A DNA stretch of 32,900 nucleotides from Oscillospiraceae bacterium (GTDB lineage: Bacteria > Bacillota > Clostridia > Oscillospirales > Ruminococcaceae), in NCBI GenBank assembly GCA_017436765.1, contig JAFSCM010000012.1, forward strand, positions 1-32,900, written 5' to 3'. This document shows positions 1 through 7,503 of the stretch, piece after piece. Position numbers and translations under genes: made by a program. The notes below the pieces were generated by a model that did no database searches, had not been told where the DNA came from, and was given only the letters and a program-made list of their open reading frames with translations. Each line of letters begins with the position of its first letter. The stretch's first letter is position 1.

Positions 1-1
1 T

Positions 2-991
2 ACACTGACACTTACAGGCGGTCAGGTTCATTCTGGTAACAGTGTAAATGCAATGCCTGTTTCGGTTGATACTGATAGTAATGGCACAGCAGATAAATTG
101 TACTTTGTTGCAGCTTCTTCAAAAGGCCTTGTAAATACAGGCAACAGCGCAAGAACAGTTCCTGTTTCTTACAGATTTGAAGATAATAATAATGGTACAC
201 CTCTTACATTCAGTCATACCTGGTCTGTTGCCGAAAATAAAGATGCCCAGTATAAATATTCAGATTTCTGCAATGGTACAAAGACAAAACTTGAAGCAAG
301 CAGTGGCGGCGGTTGCGTAACCCCTGAAACACTTATCACTCTCGCAGATGGCACAGTAAAACCTGTATACCGTCTCACAGGTGATGAAGAACTGCTTGTA
401 TGGAATATGCAGACAGGCAAATTGGACAGCGCACCAATCCTCTTTGTTGACAGCGAAGAAGAAGCAGAATTTGAAGTTATCAATCTCAAATTCTCCGACG
501 GCACAACTGTTGGCGTAATCTACGAACACGGCTTCTGGGACTATGACCTTAACAAGTATGTATATCTCGACAGAAATGCAGCAGAATACATTGGTCATAC
601 CTTTGCAAAACAGCAGGGCAACAAACTGGCAAAAGTTCAGCTTGTTGATGTTGTTACTGAAACAAGAGTTACAACAGCCTGGAGCCCTGTAACAGCAGAA
701 CATCTCTGTTACTTTGTTGACGGCATGCTCTCTATGCCTGGCGGCGTAGGCGGCCTGTTCAATATCTTTGATGTTGAACCTGAAACAATGACATACGACC
801 TTGATGCTATGGAAAAAGACATCGAAACTTATGGCTTGTTCACATACGAAGAAATGTGTGAAATTGCTCCGCTTTCTGAAGATATGTTCTACGCAGCAGG
901 CGGTCCGTATCTCAAAGTTTCTATAGGCAAAGGCAATCTCACAGTTGAAGAACTTGCTGCTATGATTAACCGTTACGGCAAATTCTTCTAA
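2..991 (+). CDS. Hint-domain surface-type protein (5' end missing)
   Basis: The reading frame is open from the first complete codon, so the start lies upstream. The N-terminal visible part is Thr/Ser/Asn-rich and beta-like, as in secreted surface proteins. After a Gly-Gly-Gly run comes Cys (codon at 314-316) opening a Hint block A (CVTPETLITLADGTVKPV), then a block-B-like segment around DGTTVGVIYEHGFW with a conserved His. A later WSPVTAEHLCYFVDGML and LFNIF stretch fits the Hint C-terminal half. No intein-type HN-Cys/Ser junction follows; about 70 residues run on to the stop, so protein splicing is not supported, while self-cleavage or a relic fold is possible. The call of Hint is by motif; surface location is inferred, as the signal peptide is outside the window. 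A strong terminator follows at once. Confidence 0.7.
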   Translation, partial: TLTLTGGQVHSGNSVNAMPVSVDTDSNGTADKLYFVAASSKGLVNTGNSARTVPVSYRFEDNNNGTPLTFSHTWSVAENKDAQYKYSDFCNGTKTKLEASSGGGCVTPETLITLADGTVKPVYRLTGDEELLVWNMQTGKLDSAPILFVDSEEEAEFEVINLKFSDGTTVGVIYEHGFWDYDLNKYVYLDRNAAEYIGHTFAKQQGNKLAKVQLVDVVTETRVTTAWSPVTAEHLCYFVDGMLSMPGGVGGLFNIFDVEPETMTYDLDAMEKDIETYGLFTYEEMCEIAPLSEDMFYAAGGPYLKVSIGKGNLTVEELAAMINRYGKFF

Positions 992-1004
992 ATAAAGCTT
1001 TATT

Positions 1005-1035
1005 CCACCCCGAACACCGTTCGGGGTGGTTTTTT
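1005..1035 (+). terminator. Rho-independent terminator after the Hint-domain gene
   Basis: A perfect 11-bp stem (CCACCCCGAAC, 1005-1015, with GTTCGGGGTGG, 1019-1029) has a 3-nt loop and is followed by six T (1030-1035). It lies 13 bp past the stop codon and ends just before the minus-strand gene that finishes at 1041. Confidence 0.9.
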
Positions 1036-1040
1036 CATCC

Positions 1041-1847
1041 CTACTCCTTCAGCACCCTGTCAATTTCCACCTGTGCCGTTCCTTCATCGCTCAGCACCAG
1101 GCGGTCAAACTCCGTGCTGTCGTTCAGCAGAAATCCCGTTATCCTTTTCAGCCTGTCCATCTCCTGTGTGCCTATGTTGGTGCTTATGCCCGAAAAATTC
1201 TCCTTTATATCCCCTATGGCGTAATCGCAGATGTTCTGCATATTGCCCCTTATCATCTCCAGCCCCGCAAGGTTCAGAAATTCTATGCCCACAGGGCTGT
1301 CCAGCACCGCCGCGGCCATATCCACCGCGCTTATAAGGGCGGATGTGTCGGCGTATTCGCTGCCCTTCAGCAGATACCCCTTCACCGACTGCGGCAGCTC
1401 CATTCCTGCCGTATCCAGCCCCGAGAAACTGTCGGTCAGCTCTATCAGGCTGTTTCTGTCGCACAGCAGGTGATAGTCCACATTTATGCCGAACTGCCCC
1501 GATATATCCTGCACGCACTGCATTATCCCCGCATACTCCATACTTTCAGCCAGTGTGCGCTGTGCAGAAGAAAGATAAAATGCGGAGGGCACGCTCACAA
1601 GGCTCACGCGGTTCTGCAGGGCGTTCAGCTTCAGCAGAAAAAAGAAATCGGCCTTTTCGCAGTCCATCACAAGCAGCGTTGTCTTGCTGTCGTTATAGTC
1701 GGGCGTCAGCACAGGCACGCCCTGCTGGTTTTCCCCCGCCGCACGGGGCGAAGTGTACTGCACCACCCAGTACATCGCCATAAATCCGCACAGCATAACC
1801 GAAAAACTTATAATAAATGTGGCGGCAAACGCCCTGAACTGTCGCAT
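1041..1847 (-). CDS. LytR-CpsA-Psr-like membrane-anchored protein, divergent
   Basis: The product is 268 residues. I choose the ATG at 1847 because AAGGGGG precedes it; a longer frame to 1919 has no ribosome site. Residues about 7-30 form one membrane helix near the N-terminus, so the rest is probably outside the cell. The segment around LLVMDCEKADFFFLLKLNA, then VSLVSVPSAFYL, then GINVDYHLLCD and LTDSFSGLDTAGMELP follows the order of the LCP domain, whose classic members transfer glycopolymers to peptidoglycan. The usual PRDT motif is replaced by PSAF, so the phosphate-binding Arg is missing and catalysis is doubtful. A weak minus-strand promoter (TTGCGG at 1896-1901, TAATAA at 1873-1878, 17-bp spacer) fits the start. 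LCP-fold assignment is moderate; function is not known. Confidence 0.6.
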   Translation of the reverse strand: MRQFRAFAATFIISFSVMLCGFMAMYWVVQYTSPRAAGENQQGVPVLTPDYNDSKTTLLVMDCEKADFFFLLKLNALQNRVSLVSVPSAFYLSSAQRTLAESMEYAGIMQCVQDISGQFGINVDYHLLCDRNSLIELTDSFSGLDTAGMELPQSVKGYLLKGSEYADTSALISAVDMAAAVLDSPVGIEFLNLAGLEMIRGNMQNICDYAIGDIKENFSGISTNIGTQEMDRLKRITGFLLNDSTEFDRLVLSDEGTAQVEIDRVLKE

Positions 1848-1925
1848 AATCCGTCCCCCTTGAGAATATGCTTTATTATTGGCGCAGACTGCCCGCCGCA
1901 AACAGCAGCTTTTTTGCACTTCTTA

Positions 1926-1954
1926 TTGAAAAATTTCCCCGACAGGTGTATTAT
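1926..1954 (+). promoter_or_regulatory. Sigma-A-type promoter for tRNA-Thr
   Basis: TTGAAA (1926-1931) and TATTAT (1949-1954) are separated by 17 bp. A start near 1961 would leave a leader of about 30 nt before the tRNA at 1992. Confidence 0.7.
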
Positions 1955-1991
1955 TGTTATTGCGGATGTCAAAACTCTGCACAAATATTCT

Positions 1992-2066
1992 GCTGATGTG
2001 GCTCAAGGGTAGAGCAGCGGTATCGTAAACCGCCGGTTGTCGGTTCAAATCCGGTCATCAGCTCCA
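1992..2066 (+). tRNA. tRNA-Thr (anticodon CGU), CCA encoded
   Basis: The cloverleaf can be drawn fully: acceptor GCTGATG (1992-1998) with CATCAGC (2056-2062), D stem GCTC/GAGC, anticodon stem GCGGT/ACCGC with 7-nt loop ATCGTAA (anticodon CGT), and T arm with loop TTCAAAT. The discriminator is T (2063) and CCA (2064-2066) is encoded. The T stem has two G-U pairs at its outer end. It reads ACG codons. It stands alone with its own promoter and terminator. Confidence 0.95.
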
Positions 2067-2119
2067 AAAATCGCAGCTTGTGGATTGTGCCTGTCGCAGT
2101 CTTATGGCTGCGATTTTTT
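2066..2119 (+). terminator. Terminator of the tRNA-Thr transcript
   Basis: AAAAATCGCAGC (2066-2077) pairs with GCTGCGATTTTT (2107-2118), and the second arm ends in a run of six T to 2119. The loop is long, about 29 nt. Confidence 0.8.
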
Positions 2120-2121
2120 CA

Positions 2122-2192
2122 TAGGGGGATTATCCCCCTCTTGACATTAAATTTTCCCGCCAAAGCGGTGAAAATTTAACTGTCACCCCCTT
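2122..2192. repeat. Folded palindromic element
   Basis: TTAAATTTTC (2147-2156) and GAAAATTTAA (2170-2179) are exact complements. They enclose CCGC/GCGG, and are flanked by TGACA (2142-2146) and TGTCA (2181-2185). Outside these, AGGGGG (2123-2128) can pair either with the nearby CCCCCT (2134-2139) or with CCCCCT (2186-2191). No gene fits here. It directly precedes the tandem array, so the two may be one element; that is inference. Confidence 0.6.
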
Positions 2193-2206
2193 AGAGGAAA
2201 GCGCGT

Positions 2207-2430
2207 GATGCCATTCGGCCACGCAGCTGTATAAACTGTAAGATGCCATACGGCATTCCGCGGTAAAAGCTGACAGATGCCATTCGGCCACGCGGCTGTA
2301 TAAACTGTCAGATGCCATACGGCATTCCGCGGTAAAAGCTGACAGATGCCATTCGGCCACGCAGCTGTATAAACTGTAAGATGCCATACGGCATTCCGCG
2401 GTAAAAGCTGATATATGCCATACGGCGCGG
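2207..2430. repeat. Tandem array alternating 35- and 34-bp units (69-bp period)
   Basis: Units start with GATGCCATTCGGCC or GATGCCATACGGCAT at 2207, 2242, 2276, 2311, 2345 and 2380, with a partial seventh at 2414. Spacing runs 35, 34, 35, 34, 35, 34. Three 69-bp super-units are nearly identical, and the two half-unit types share a GATGCCATWCGGC core, a central CGC and a CTGWMA end. One type contains the short hairpin ATGCC-ATAC-GGCAT. A minus-strand frame stays open across it because 69 is a multiple of three, but its product is low-complexity and has no convincing start. Confidence 0.85.
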
Positions 2431-2750
2431 CGGGAGGATAAGGGGCGTTTGTTGTCTTTGCAGGGCATTTAGCTGTGGTTTGGGGATGAAAAATCCGTTT
2501 TCGGTGCAGTTTCGGGAGTACGGGAAAAATGCCACGAAATCTGTTCCTTAAGGGCTGCTTATGCGGTATATTTGCCGCTGTGGTGTCCGCTGTTGTGAAA
2601 ATTTAGTAAAGTTGCCTAAACTTATGGGCAAAAAGTGCAAAATGTTTAAAATTTTTATAACTACTTACTATTGCAAAAGGTGCAGAGTATATAGTAAAAT
2701 ATTACTGTAAAGGCCGTTTAAGTGCGGCTAGGCACGAAAAATAAATAAAA
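2431..2750. other. Non-coding stretch with a probable promoter for the purine operon
   Basis: No gene is supported here. Near its end two overlapping sigma-A-like promoters are possible: TTACTA (2665-2670) with TATATA (2688-2693) at 17 bp, or TTGCAA (2671-2676) with TAAAAT (2695-2700) at 18 bp. Either would start transcription at about 2700-2708, some 45 nt before the riboswitch aptamer. Confidence 0.5.
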
Positions 2751-2819
2751 ATCAATATAAATCGGGGGATATGGCCCCGACGTCTCTACCGGATAACCGT
2801 AAATATTCCGACTATTGAT
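2751..2819 (+). ncRNA. Guanine-class purine riboswitch aptamer
   Basis: The three-helix purine fold is complete. P1 is ATCAATA (2751-2757) with TATTGAT (2813-2819), a perfect 7-bp stem. P2 is TCGGGG with CCCCGA around loop GATATGG. J2/3 reads GTCTCTACC, and L3 reads ACCGTAAAT as in the Bacillus xpt aptamer. The specificity base is C2812 (CGACTAT), which selects guanine or hypoxanthine; a U there would select adenine. P3 (CGGATA with TATTCCG) has a single bulged T. Its position about 170 nt before purE implies that high guanine turns the operon off. Confidence 0.95.
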
Positions 2820-2830
2820 TGACGAGAATA

Positions 2831-2934
2831 CCCTGCGTTACCTGTTTTGCTTTGCAGATAAGCGGAACGGGTGTGTTGGGTTTGGTTTGTTAACAACGCA
2901 GGGACGCTTTTTCCAAGGTGTTTCTGCGTTTTTT
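2831..2934 (+). terminator. Riboswitch expression platform with mutually exclusive hairpins
   Basis: AACGCAG (2895-2901) can pair with CTGCGTT upstream (2833-2839) or with CTGCGTT downstream (2924-2930). The downstream pairing is followed by a T run to 2934 and looks like the terminator. The upstream pairing encloses another stem (2841-2852 with 2860-2871) and is followed by five T at 2908-2912. I cannot tell by eye which conformer the aptamer favours. Confidence 0.7.
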
Positions 2935-2990
2935 GATTTATAAAACAATAAAATATATTGACTATTTTTTAAAAAGAGAGGTACCCGATT

Positions 2991-3476
2991 ATGAAAAAAG
3001 TAGCTATTGTTATGGGCAGCGATTCCGACCTTGGCGTTATGGAAAAAGCAGCCAAAAAACTGGAAAGTTTCGGCGTTGAATACGAAATGAGAATTATGTC
3101 CGCCCACAGAACACCTGCAGCAGCAAGCGAATTCTCCGCAAAGGCAAAGGAAAACGGCTTTGGCGTTATCATCGCAGCAGCAGGCAAGGCAGCACATCTT
3201 GGCGGCGTGCTTGCAGCACACACAACACTTCCTGTTATCGGTGTGCCTATCAAATCCTCCACACTGGACGGCCTTGATGCACTGCTCTCCACAGTTCAGA
3301 TGCCAAGCGGTATCCCTGTTGCAACAGTTGCAATCGACGGCGCGGAAAATGCAGCAATCCTTGCTGTTCAGATGCTGGCACTCAGCGATGAAGGCCTTGC
3401 AGCAAAAGTGGCACAGATGAAAATCGATATGGAAAATGCGGTTCTCGAAAAAGACAGAAAACTCAACAGCAAATAA
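2991..3476 (+). CDS. purE: N5-carboxyaminoimidazole ribonucleotide mutase (PurE)
   Basis: The product is 161 residues, usual for the family. It makes 4-carboxy-AIR in de novo purine synthesis. The motif GSDSD (residues 9-13), SAHRTP (37-42) and AAGKAAHLGG (63-72) are the class I PurE signature; class II enzymes, which carboxylate AIR directly, have a different third motif. Class I enzymes normally need PurK to make N5-CAIR, and no purK is in this window. GAGAGG lies 9 nt before the ATG. It is the first gene behind the guanine riboswitch. The motif carries Lys where E. coli has Gly (AGAGGAAHL). Confidence 0.95.
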   Translation: MKKVAIVMGSDSDLGVMEKAAKKLESFGVEYEMRIMSAHRTPAAASEFSAKAKENGFGVIIAAAGKAAHLGGVLAAHTTLPVIGVPIKSSTLDGLDALLSTVQMPSGIPVATVAIDGAENAAILAVQMLALSDEGLAAKVAQMKIDMENAVLEKDRKLNSK

Positions 3477-3530
3477 TCAGTAAATTATTTAATTTTATTA
3501 TAAACTTGTATCTTTACAGGAGATGATTTT

Positions 3531-4979
3531 ATGTCGATGTGCAGTTGTAAAATTGACAAAGAAGTAAACGAAGAGTGCGGTATTTTCGCCATAACAAAAA
3601 CCGATGATTCGGACATTGATGTTGTGGGCGAAAACTACTATGCACTGTATGCCCTCCAGCACCGCGGTCAGGAAAGCTGCGGTATCACCGTAAACGATGA
3701 CGGTGTGTTCACCACAATCAAAGGTGTAGGCCTTGTTCCGGAGGTTCTCACACCTGAAAAGATGGCCAAGATGCCAAAAGGCAAAATGGCTATCGGCCAT
3801 GTAAGATATGCACCTAAAAGCCAGATTGACGCGGTAAATGCGCAGCCTATGGTTGTACGCCATGCAAAAGGTACTCTTGCCCTTGCAGCAAACTGCGCTC
3901 TGGTAAATGCCCTTGAAATCCGTCAGGAAATGCAGAAACAGGGCACATTCTTCCAGACAACAAACGATGCGGAAACAATGGCATATCTTATTGCAAGAAT
4001 GCGTCTTGAAACAAGCAGCATCGAAGAAGCTCTCGAAAAAGCTCTCGAGAAATTTGAAGGAGCATACAGCCTTGTGATTATGTCACCTAAAAAGGTTATT
4101 GCAGCCAGAGACCCTCAGGGCTTCAAGCCGCTGTGTATCGGCAGGCTTAAAGGCGGCTACATCTTTGCAAGCGAAACCTGTGCCCTCAATGCAGTTGGTG
4201 CGGAATTTATCCGCGATGTAAAAGCAGGGGAAATTGTTGAGATTGTAGACAACGAGCTTATTGTATACCGCGAAGGCGTTGAGCCTAAAGGCCTGTGCGT
4301 ATTTGAATATGTTTACACAGCCCGTCCGGACAGCGTTATCGAAGGCTGCAGCGTTCACCGCGCAAGAAAAAGAGCAGGCGAACTGCTGGCAAAGGCTCAT
4401 CCTGTGGATGCCGATGTTGTTATCGGCGCACCGGATTCCGGCCTTGACGCAGCCCAGGGTTATGCAATGGAAAGCGGCATCCCTTACGGCGTAGGTCTTC
4501 TCAAAAACCGTTATATCGGCAGAACATTTATCCAGCCTGTGCAGAGCCAGCGCGAAAACAGCGTTAAAATAAAACTTAACCCTATCAGCGAAACAATCAA
4601 GGGCAAACGCGTTGTTCTCATTGACGACAGTGTTGTAAGAGGTACAACAAGCGAACGCGTGGTAAGACTGCTCAAGGAAGCAGGTGCTGCAGAGGTTCAT
4701 CTGCGCATCACATCACCTCCTTTCAAATATCTTTGTTACTTCGGTACAGATATCGGCAAACCTGAAGACCTTATGGCAAACAGAATGCCTGTTGAAGATA
4801 TGGCAGCGGCTATGGGCGCAGACAGCATAGGATTCCTCAGCCTTGAAGACACAAAGAAGATGGCAAGCGGTATCTGCAAGGACTACTGTGTGGGCTGCTT
4901 CAGCGGCGAATATCCGGTTGATGTTTCCAAAGCACACCAGGTTGACAAGTTTGAAGAAAAAATCAAAGAAATCAAATAA
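3531..4979 (+). CDS. purF: Amidophosphoribosyltransferase (PurF)
   Basis: The product is 482 residues and starts the purine pathway from PRPP and glutamine. AGGAG precedes the ATG. A 15-residue propeptide should be removed to expose Cys16 (ECGIFAI), the glutaminase nucleophile. LQHRGQESCGI (42-52) and the PRPP loop VVLIDDSVVRGTTS (361-374) are intact. Four Cys at 256, 402, 453 and 456 match the Fe-S ligands of the Bacillus enzyme. Odd points lie in the glutamine site: after GHVRY (89-93) the usual STTG/PTAG is APKS, and the usual HNGN is ANCA (120-123), so the oxyanion-hole Gly is Cys122. Asn121 and Asp146 are kept. The rest is a normal PurF. Confidence 0.95.
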   Translation: MSMCSCKIDKEVNEECGIFAITKTDDSDIDVVGENYYALYALQHRGQESCGITVNDDGVFTTIKGVGLVPEVLTPEKMAKMPKGKMAIGHVRYAPKSQIDAVNAQPMVVRHAKGTLALAANCALVNALEIRQEMQKQGTFFQTTNDAETMAYLIARMRLETSSIEEALEKALEKFEGAYSLVIMSPKKVIAARDPQGFKPLCIGRLKGGYIFASETCALNAVGAEFIRDVKAGEIVEIVDNELIVYREGVEPKGLCVFEYVYTARPDSVIEGCSVHRARKRAGELLAKAHPVDADVVIGAPDSGLDAAQGYAMESGIPYGVGLLKNRYIGRTFIQPVQSQRENSVKIKLNPISETIKGKRVVLIDDSVVRGTTSERVVRLLKEAGAAEVHLRITSPPFKYLCYFGTDIGKPEDLMANRMPVEDMAAAMGADSIGFLSLEDTKKMASGICKDYCVGCFSGEYPVDVSKAHQVDKFEEKIKEIK

Positions 4980-5022
4980 CAGTTTATAAACCCTTTATAT
5001 ATAATCAGCGAGGTAAAAATTT

Positions 5023-6054
5023 ATGTCTAACTTTACAGAAAGCTATGCAGCAGCAGGTGTTGATGTAACAGCAGGTTACAAAGCTGTTGAGCTTATGAAA
5101 GACAGCGTTAAGAAAACACTTACAGATGCAGTTCTCAACGGTCTTGGCGGTTTCGGCGGTTTGTACGAACTTCCGCAGGGCTACGAAAAACCTGTTCTTG
5201 TAAGCGGCACAGACGGCTGCGGCACAAAGGTTAAACTTGCTTTCCTTATGGACAAGCACGACACAATAGGCATCGATGCGGTAGCCATGTGTGTAAACGA
5301 CATCGTATGCTGCGGTGCAAAACCTTTGTTCTTCCTTGACTACATAGCAATCGGCAAAAACTATCCTGAAAAGGTTGCAACAATTGTAAGCGGCGTTGCA
5401 AAAGGCTGTCTTGATTCCGGCTGCAGCCTTATCGGCGGCGAAACAGCAGAACATCCTGGTCTTATGCCTGTTGATGAATACGATATCGGCGGTTTTGCAG
5501 TTGGTATTGTTGAAAAGGACAAAATCCTCAGCAATGACAATGTAAAAACAGGCGATGTACTTGTTGCAATTCCGTCCAGCGGTGTTCACTCCAACGGTTT
5601 CTCCCTTGTAAGAAAAGTTTTCGATGTTGAAAGAGCAGACCTTAACCAGTACATCGAAAGCCTTGGTGCAACACTTGGCGAAACATTGCTTACACCTACA
5701 AAACTCTATGTAAAACCTGCTCTTGCAGTTCTGGATGAAGTTAATGTAAAGAGCATTGCACATATCACAGGTGGCGGCTTCTTTGAAAATATTCCAAGAG
5801 CACTGCCGGAAGGCAAAACAGCAAAAATCAGATACGAAGATGTAAGGGTTCTGCCTATCTTTGACCTTATCAGAGAAACAGGCAACATCCCTGTTGACCA
5901 TATGTTCTCCACATTCAATATGGGTGTTGGCATGGTTATGATTGTTTCCCCTGAAGAAGCAGACAGAACAATTGAAATTCTTAAGGAACAGGGCGAAGAA
6001 GCATACATTCTCGGCAGCGTAGTGGACGGCGAGGAAGGTGTTATCTTATGTTAA
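5023..6054 (+). CDS. purM: Phosphoribosylformylglycinamidine cyclo-ligase (PurM)
   Basis: The product is 343 residues, the usual length. It closes the imidazole ring by ATP-driven conversion of FGAM to AIR in the cytoplasm. SGTDGCGTK (61-69) and GGETAEHPG (138-146) are the family's nucleotide-binding and signature motifs. A GCGAGG-type ribosome site lies before the ATG. The last codons overlap the start of purN by 7 nt, which points to translational coupling. Confidence 0.96.
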   Translation: MSNFTESYAAAGVDVTAGYKAVELMKDSVKKTLTDAVLNGLGGFGGLYELPQGYEKPVLVSGTDGCGTKVKLAFLMDKHDTIGIDAVAMCVNDIVCCGAKPLFFLDYIAIGKNYPEKVATIVSGVAKGCLDSGCSLIGGETAEHPGLMPVDEYDIGGFAVGIVEKDKILSNDNVKTGDVLVAIPSSGVHSNGFSLVRKVFDVERADLNQYIESLGATLGETLLTPTKLYVKPALAVLDEVNVKSIAHITGGGFFENIPRALPEGKTAKIRYEDVRVLPIFDLIRETGNIPVDHMFSTFNMGVGMVMIVSPEEADRTIEILKEQGEEAYILGSVVDGEEGVILC

Positions 6055-6737
6055 GAGTGGCAGCTTTTGTTTCAGGCGGCGGCACAAACCTGCAGGCTAT
6101 TATCGACGCACAGAATTCCGGCATCATCACAGATGCAAAGGTGGAGCTGGTTATCTCCAATGTTGCAGGTGCCTATGCCCTTGAAAGAGCAGAAAATGCA
6201 GGCATAAAGACCGCAACAATACGTAAAAAGGATTTTGAAAGTGCCGCACAGTGGGAAGATGCCCTTGTAAAAGAACTTAAAAAGAACTCCATCGACCTTA
6301 TTGTTCTTGCAGGCTTCCTCTCAATACTCAGCGAAAACTTCATAAAACAGTTCCCGAATAAAATCATCAATGTTCACCCGTCCCTTATCCCGTCCTTCTG
6401 CGGCGAGGGTATGTACGGCCTCAAGGTGCACGAAGCTGCCCTTGCAAAAGGTGTAAAGGTTACAGGTGCAACAGTGCACTATGTAAACGAAGTTGTGGAC
6501 GGCGGCGAAATTATTGCACAGAAAGCTGTTGAAGTTCTCCGCGGAGACACACCGGAAGTGCTGCAGAAGCGCGTTATGGAAAAGGCAGAATGGGTTATCC
6601 TGCCAAGGGCAATCCAGACAATTGCAGAAGATATCGCTCTGGGCAATATCATTGCAAACACACGCTGTATCAGCGAAGGTGAACTTAAAAACAAGGCAAG
6701 AGAAGTTGCGGGTGTAAAGATTATCACACACGCATAG
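6048..6737 (+). CDS. purN: Phosphoribosylglycinamide formyltransferase (PurN)
   Basis: The product is 229 residues, slightly longer than the usual 190-215, with the extra length at the C-terminus. It transfers a formyl group from 10-formyl-THF to GAR. SGGGTN (9-14), Asn108 and His110 in INVHPSL, and Asp151 in EVVDGGEII are the catalytic and folate-site residues. The ATG lies inside the purM stop region (ATGTTAA), so it is likely translated by coupling with purM. Confidence 0.95.
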   Translation: MLRVAAFVSGGGTNLQAIIDAQNSGIITDAKVELVISNVAGAYALERAENAGIKTATIRKKDFESAAQWEDALVKELKKNSIDLIVLAGFLSILSENFIKQFPNKIINVHPSLIPSFCGEGMYGLKVHEAALAKGVKVTGATVHYVNEVVDGGEIIAQKAVEVLRGDTPEVLQKRVMEKAEWVILPRAIQTIAEDIALGNIIANTRCISEGELKNKAREVAGVKIITHA

Positions 6738-6783
6738 AATAAAAAGTTTAAACCATTCAATATACAAAAAGGATTTGATTATT

Positions 6784-7476
6784 ATGAAATTAGCAGAATA
6801 TCTTGCATCAAAAGAATATCCGGGCAGAGGCATTGTAGTAGGCAAAACAGCAACAGACATCGTTATGGCTTACTTCATTATGGGCCGCAGCGTAAACAGC
6901 CAGAACAGAATTTTTGAAGAAACAGAAGACGGCATCCGCACAAAAGCTTTTGACGAAAGCAAAATGGTGGACCCAAGCCTTATCATCTACCATCCGGTAA
7001 GAAAGGTTGGCGATGTTACAGTTGTTACAAACGGCGACCAGACAGATACAATCCGTGACTTTATGGTAAAAGGCGACAGCTTTGAAGCAGCACTCAGAAC
7101 AAGAGAATTTGAACCGGACGGTCCTAACTGGACACCAAGAATTTCCGCAGCAGTAAATGCAGACGGTTCCTTCAAAATGTCCATCCTCAAATCTGACAAA
7201 GGCAACGAAGCACAGTGTCTCAGATATTTCTACGAATATGCTGCACCAATCGAAGGCGAAGCAAGAATCATCCATACATACAACGACAACGGCAACCCGA
7301 TTCCTTCCTTTGAAGGCGAGCCAAAAACAGTTGTTGGCATCGAAGGCGATATCGACACAGTTACAGATATGATCTGGAACAGCCTTAACGAAGGCAACAA
7401 AGTCAGCCTCTTTGTACGCTTTGTAAACAGAGCAACAGGCGAGACAGCAACAAGAATCGTAAACAAAAATGTTTAA
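6784..7476 (+). CDS. purO: IMP cyclohydrolase, archaeal PurO-like
   Basis: The product is 230 residues. I take the ATG at 6784, 10 nt after AAAAGGA; an in-frame TTG at 6775 is too close to that site. YPGRGIVVG (12-20), then a GRS and NSQNRIF stretch (34-44) resemble the N-terminus of the PurO family, which closes FAICAR to IMP and is not related to the cyclohydrolase half of PurH. Its place just before the stand-alone transformylase supports this, since that protein lacks a cyclohydrolase domain. The name is by similarity of motif and context; no structure-level check was possible. Confidence 0.85.
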   Translation: MKLAEYLASKEYPGRGIVVGKTATDIVMAYFIMGRSVNSQNRIFEETEDGIRTKAFDESKMVDPSLIIYHPVRKVGDVTVVTNGDQTDTIRDFMVKGDSFEAALRTREFEPDGPNWTPRISAAVNADGSFKMSILKSDKGNEAQCLRYFYEYAAPIEGEARIIHTYNDNGNPIPSFEGEPKTVVGIEGDIDTVTDMIWNSLNEGNKVSLFVRFVNRATGETATRIVNKNV

Positions 7477-7503
7477 TATGCATCACTGCAAGGAGAAAAT
7501 AAA

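Noticed and set aside
1026..2012. Long plus-strand open frame opposite the LCP-like gene
   Set aside because: His/Arg/Cys-rich product, no ribosome site, and it runs through the tRNA gene; it mirrors the minus-strand gene.
2207..2430. CRISPR array
   Set aside because: Units are contiguous with no unique spacers and no cas genes nearby.
2130..2468. Minus-strand frame of 112 codons with 23-residue repeats
   Set aside because: It is open only because the DNA repeat is 69 bp; no ribosome site and low-complexity product.
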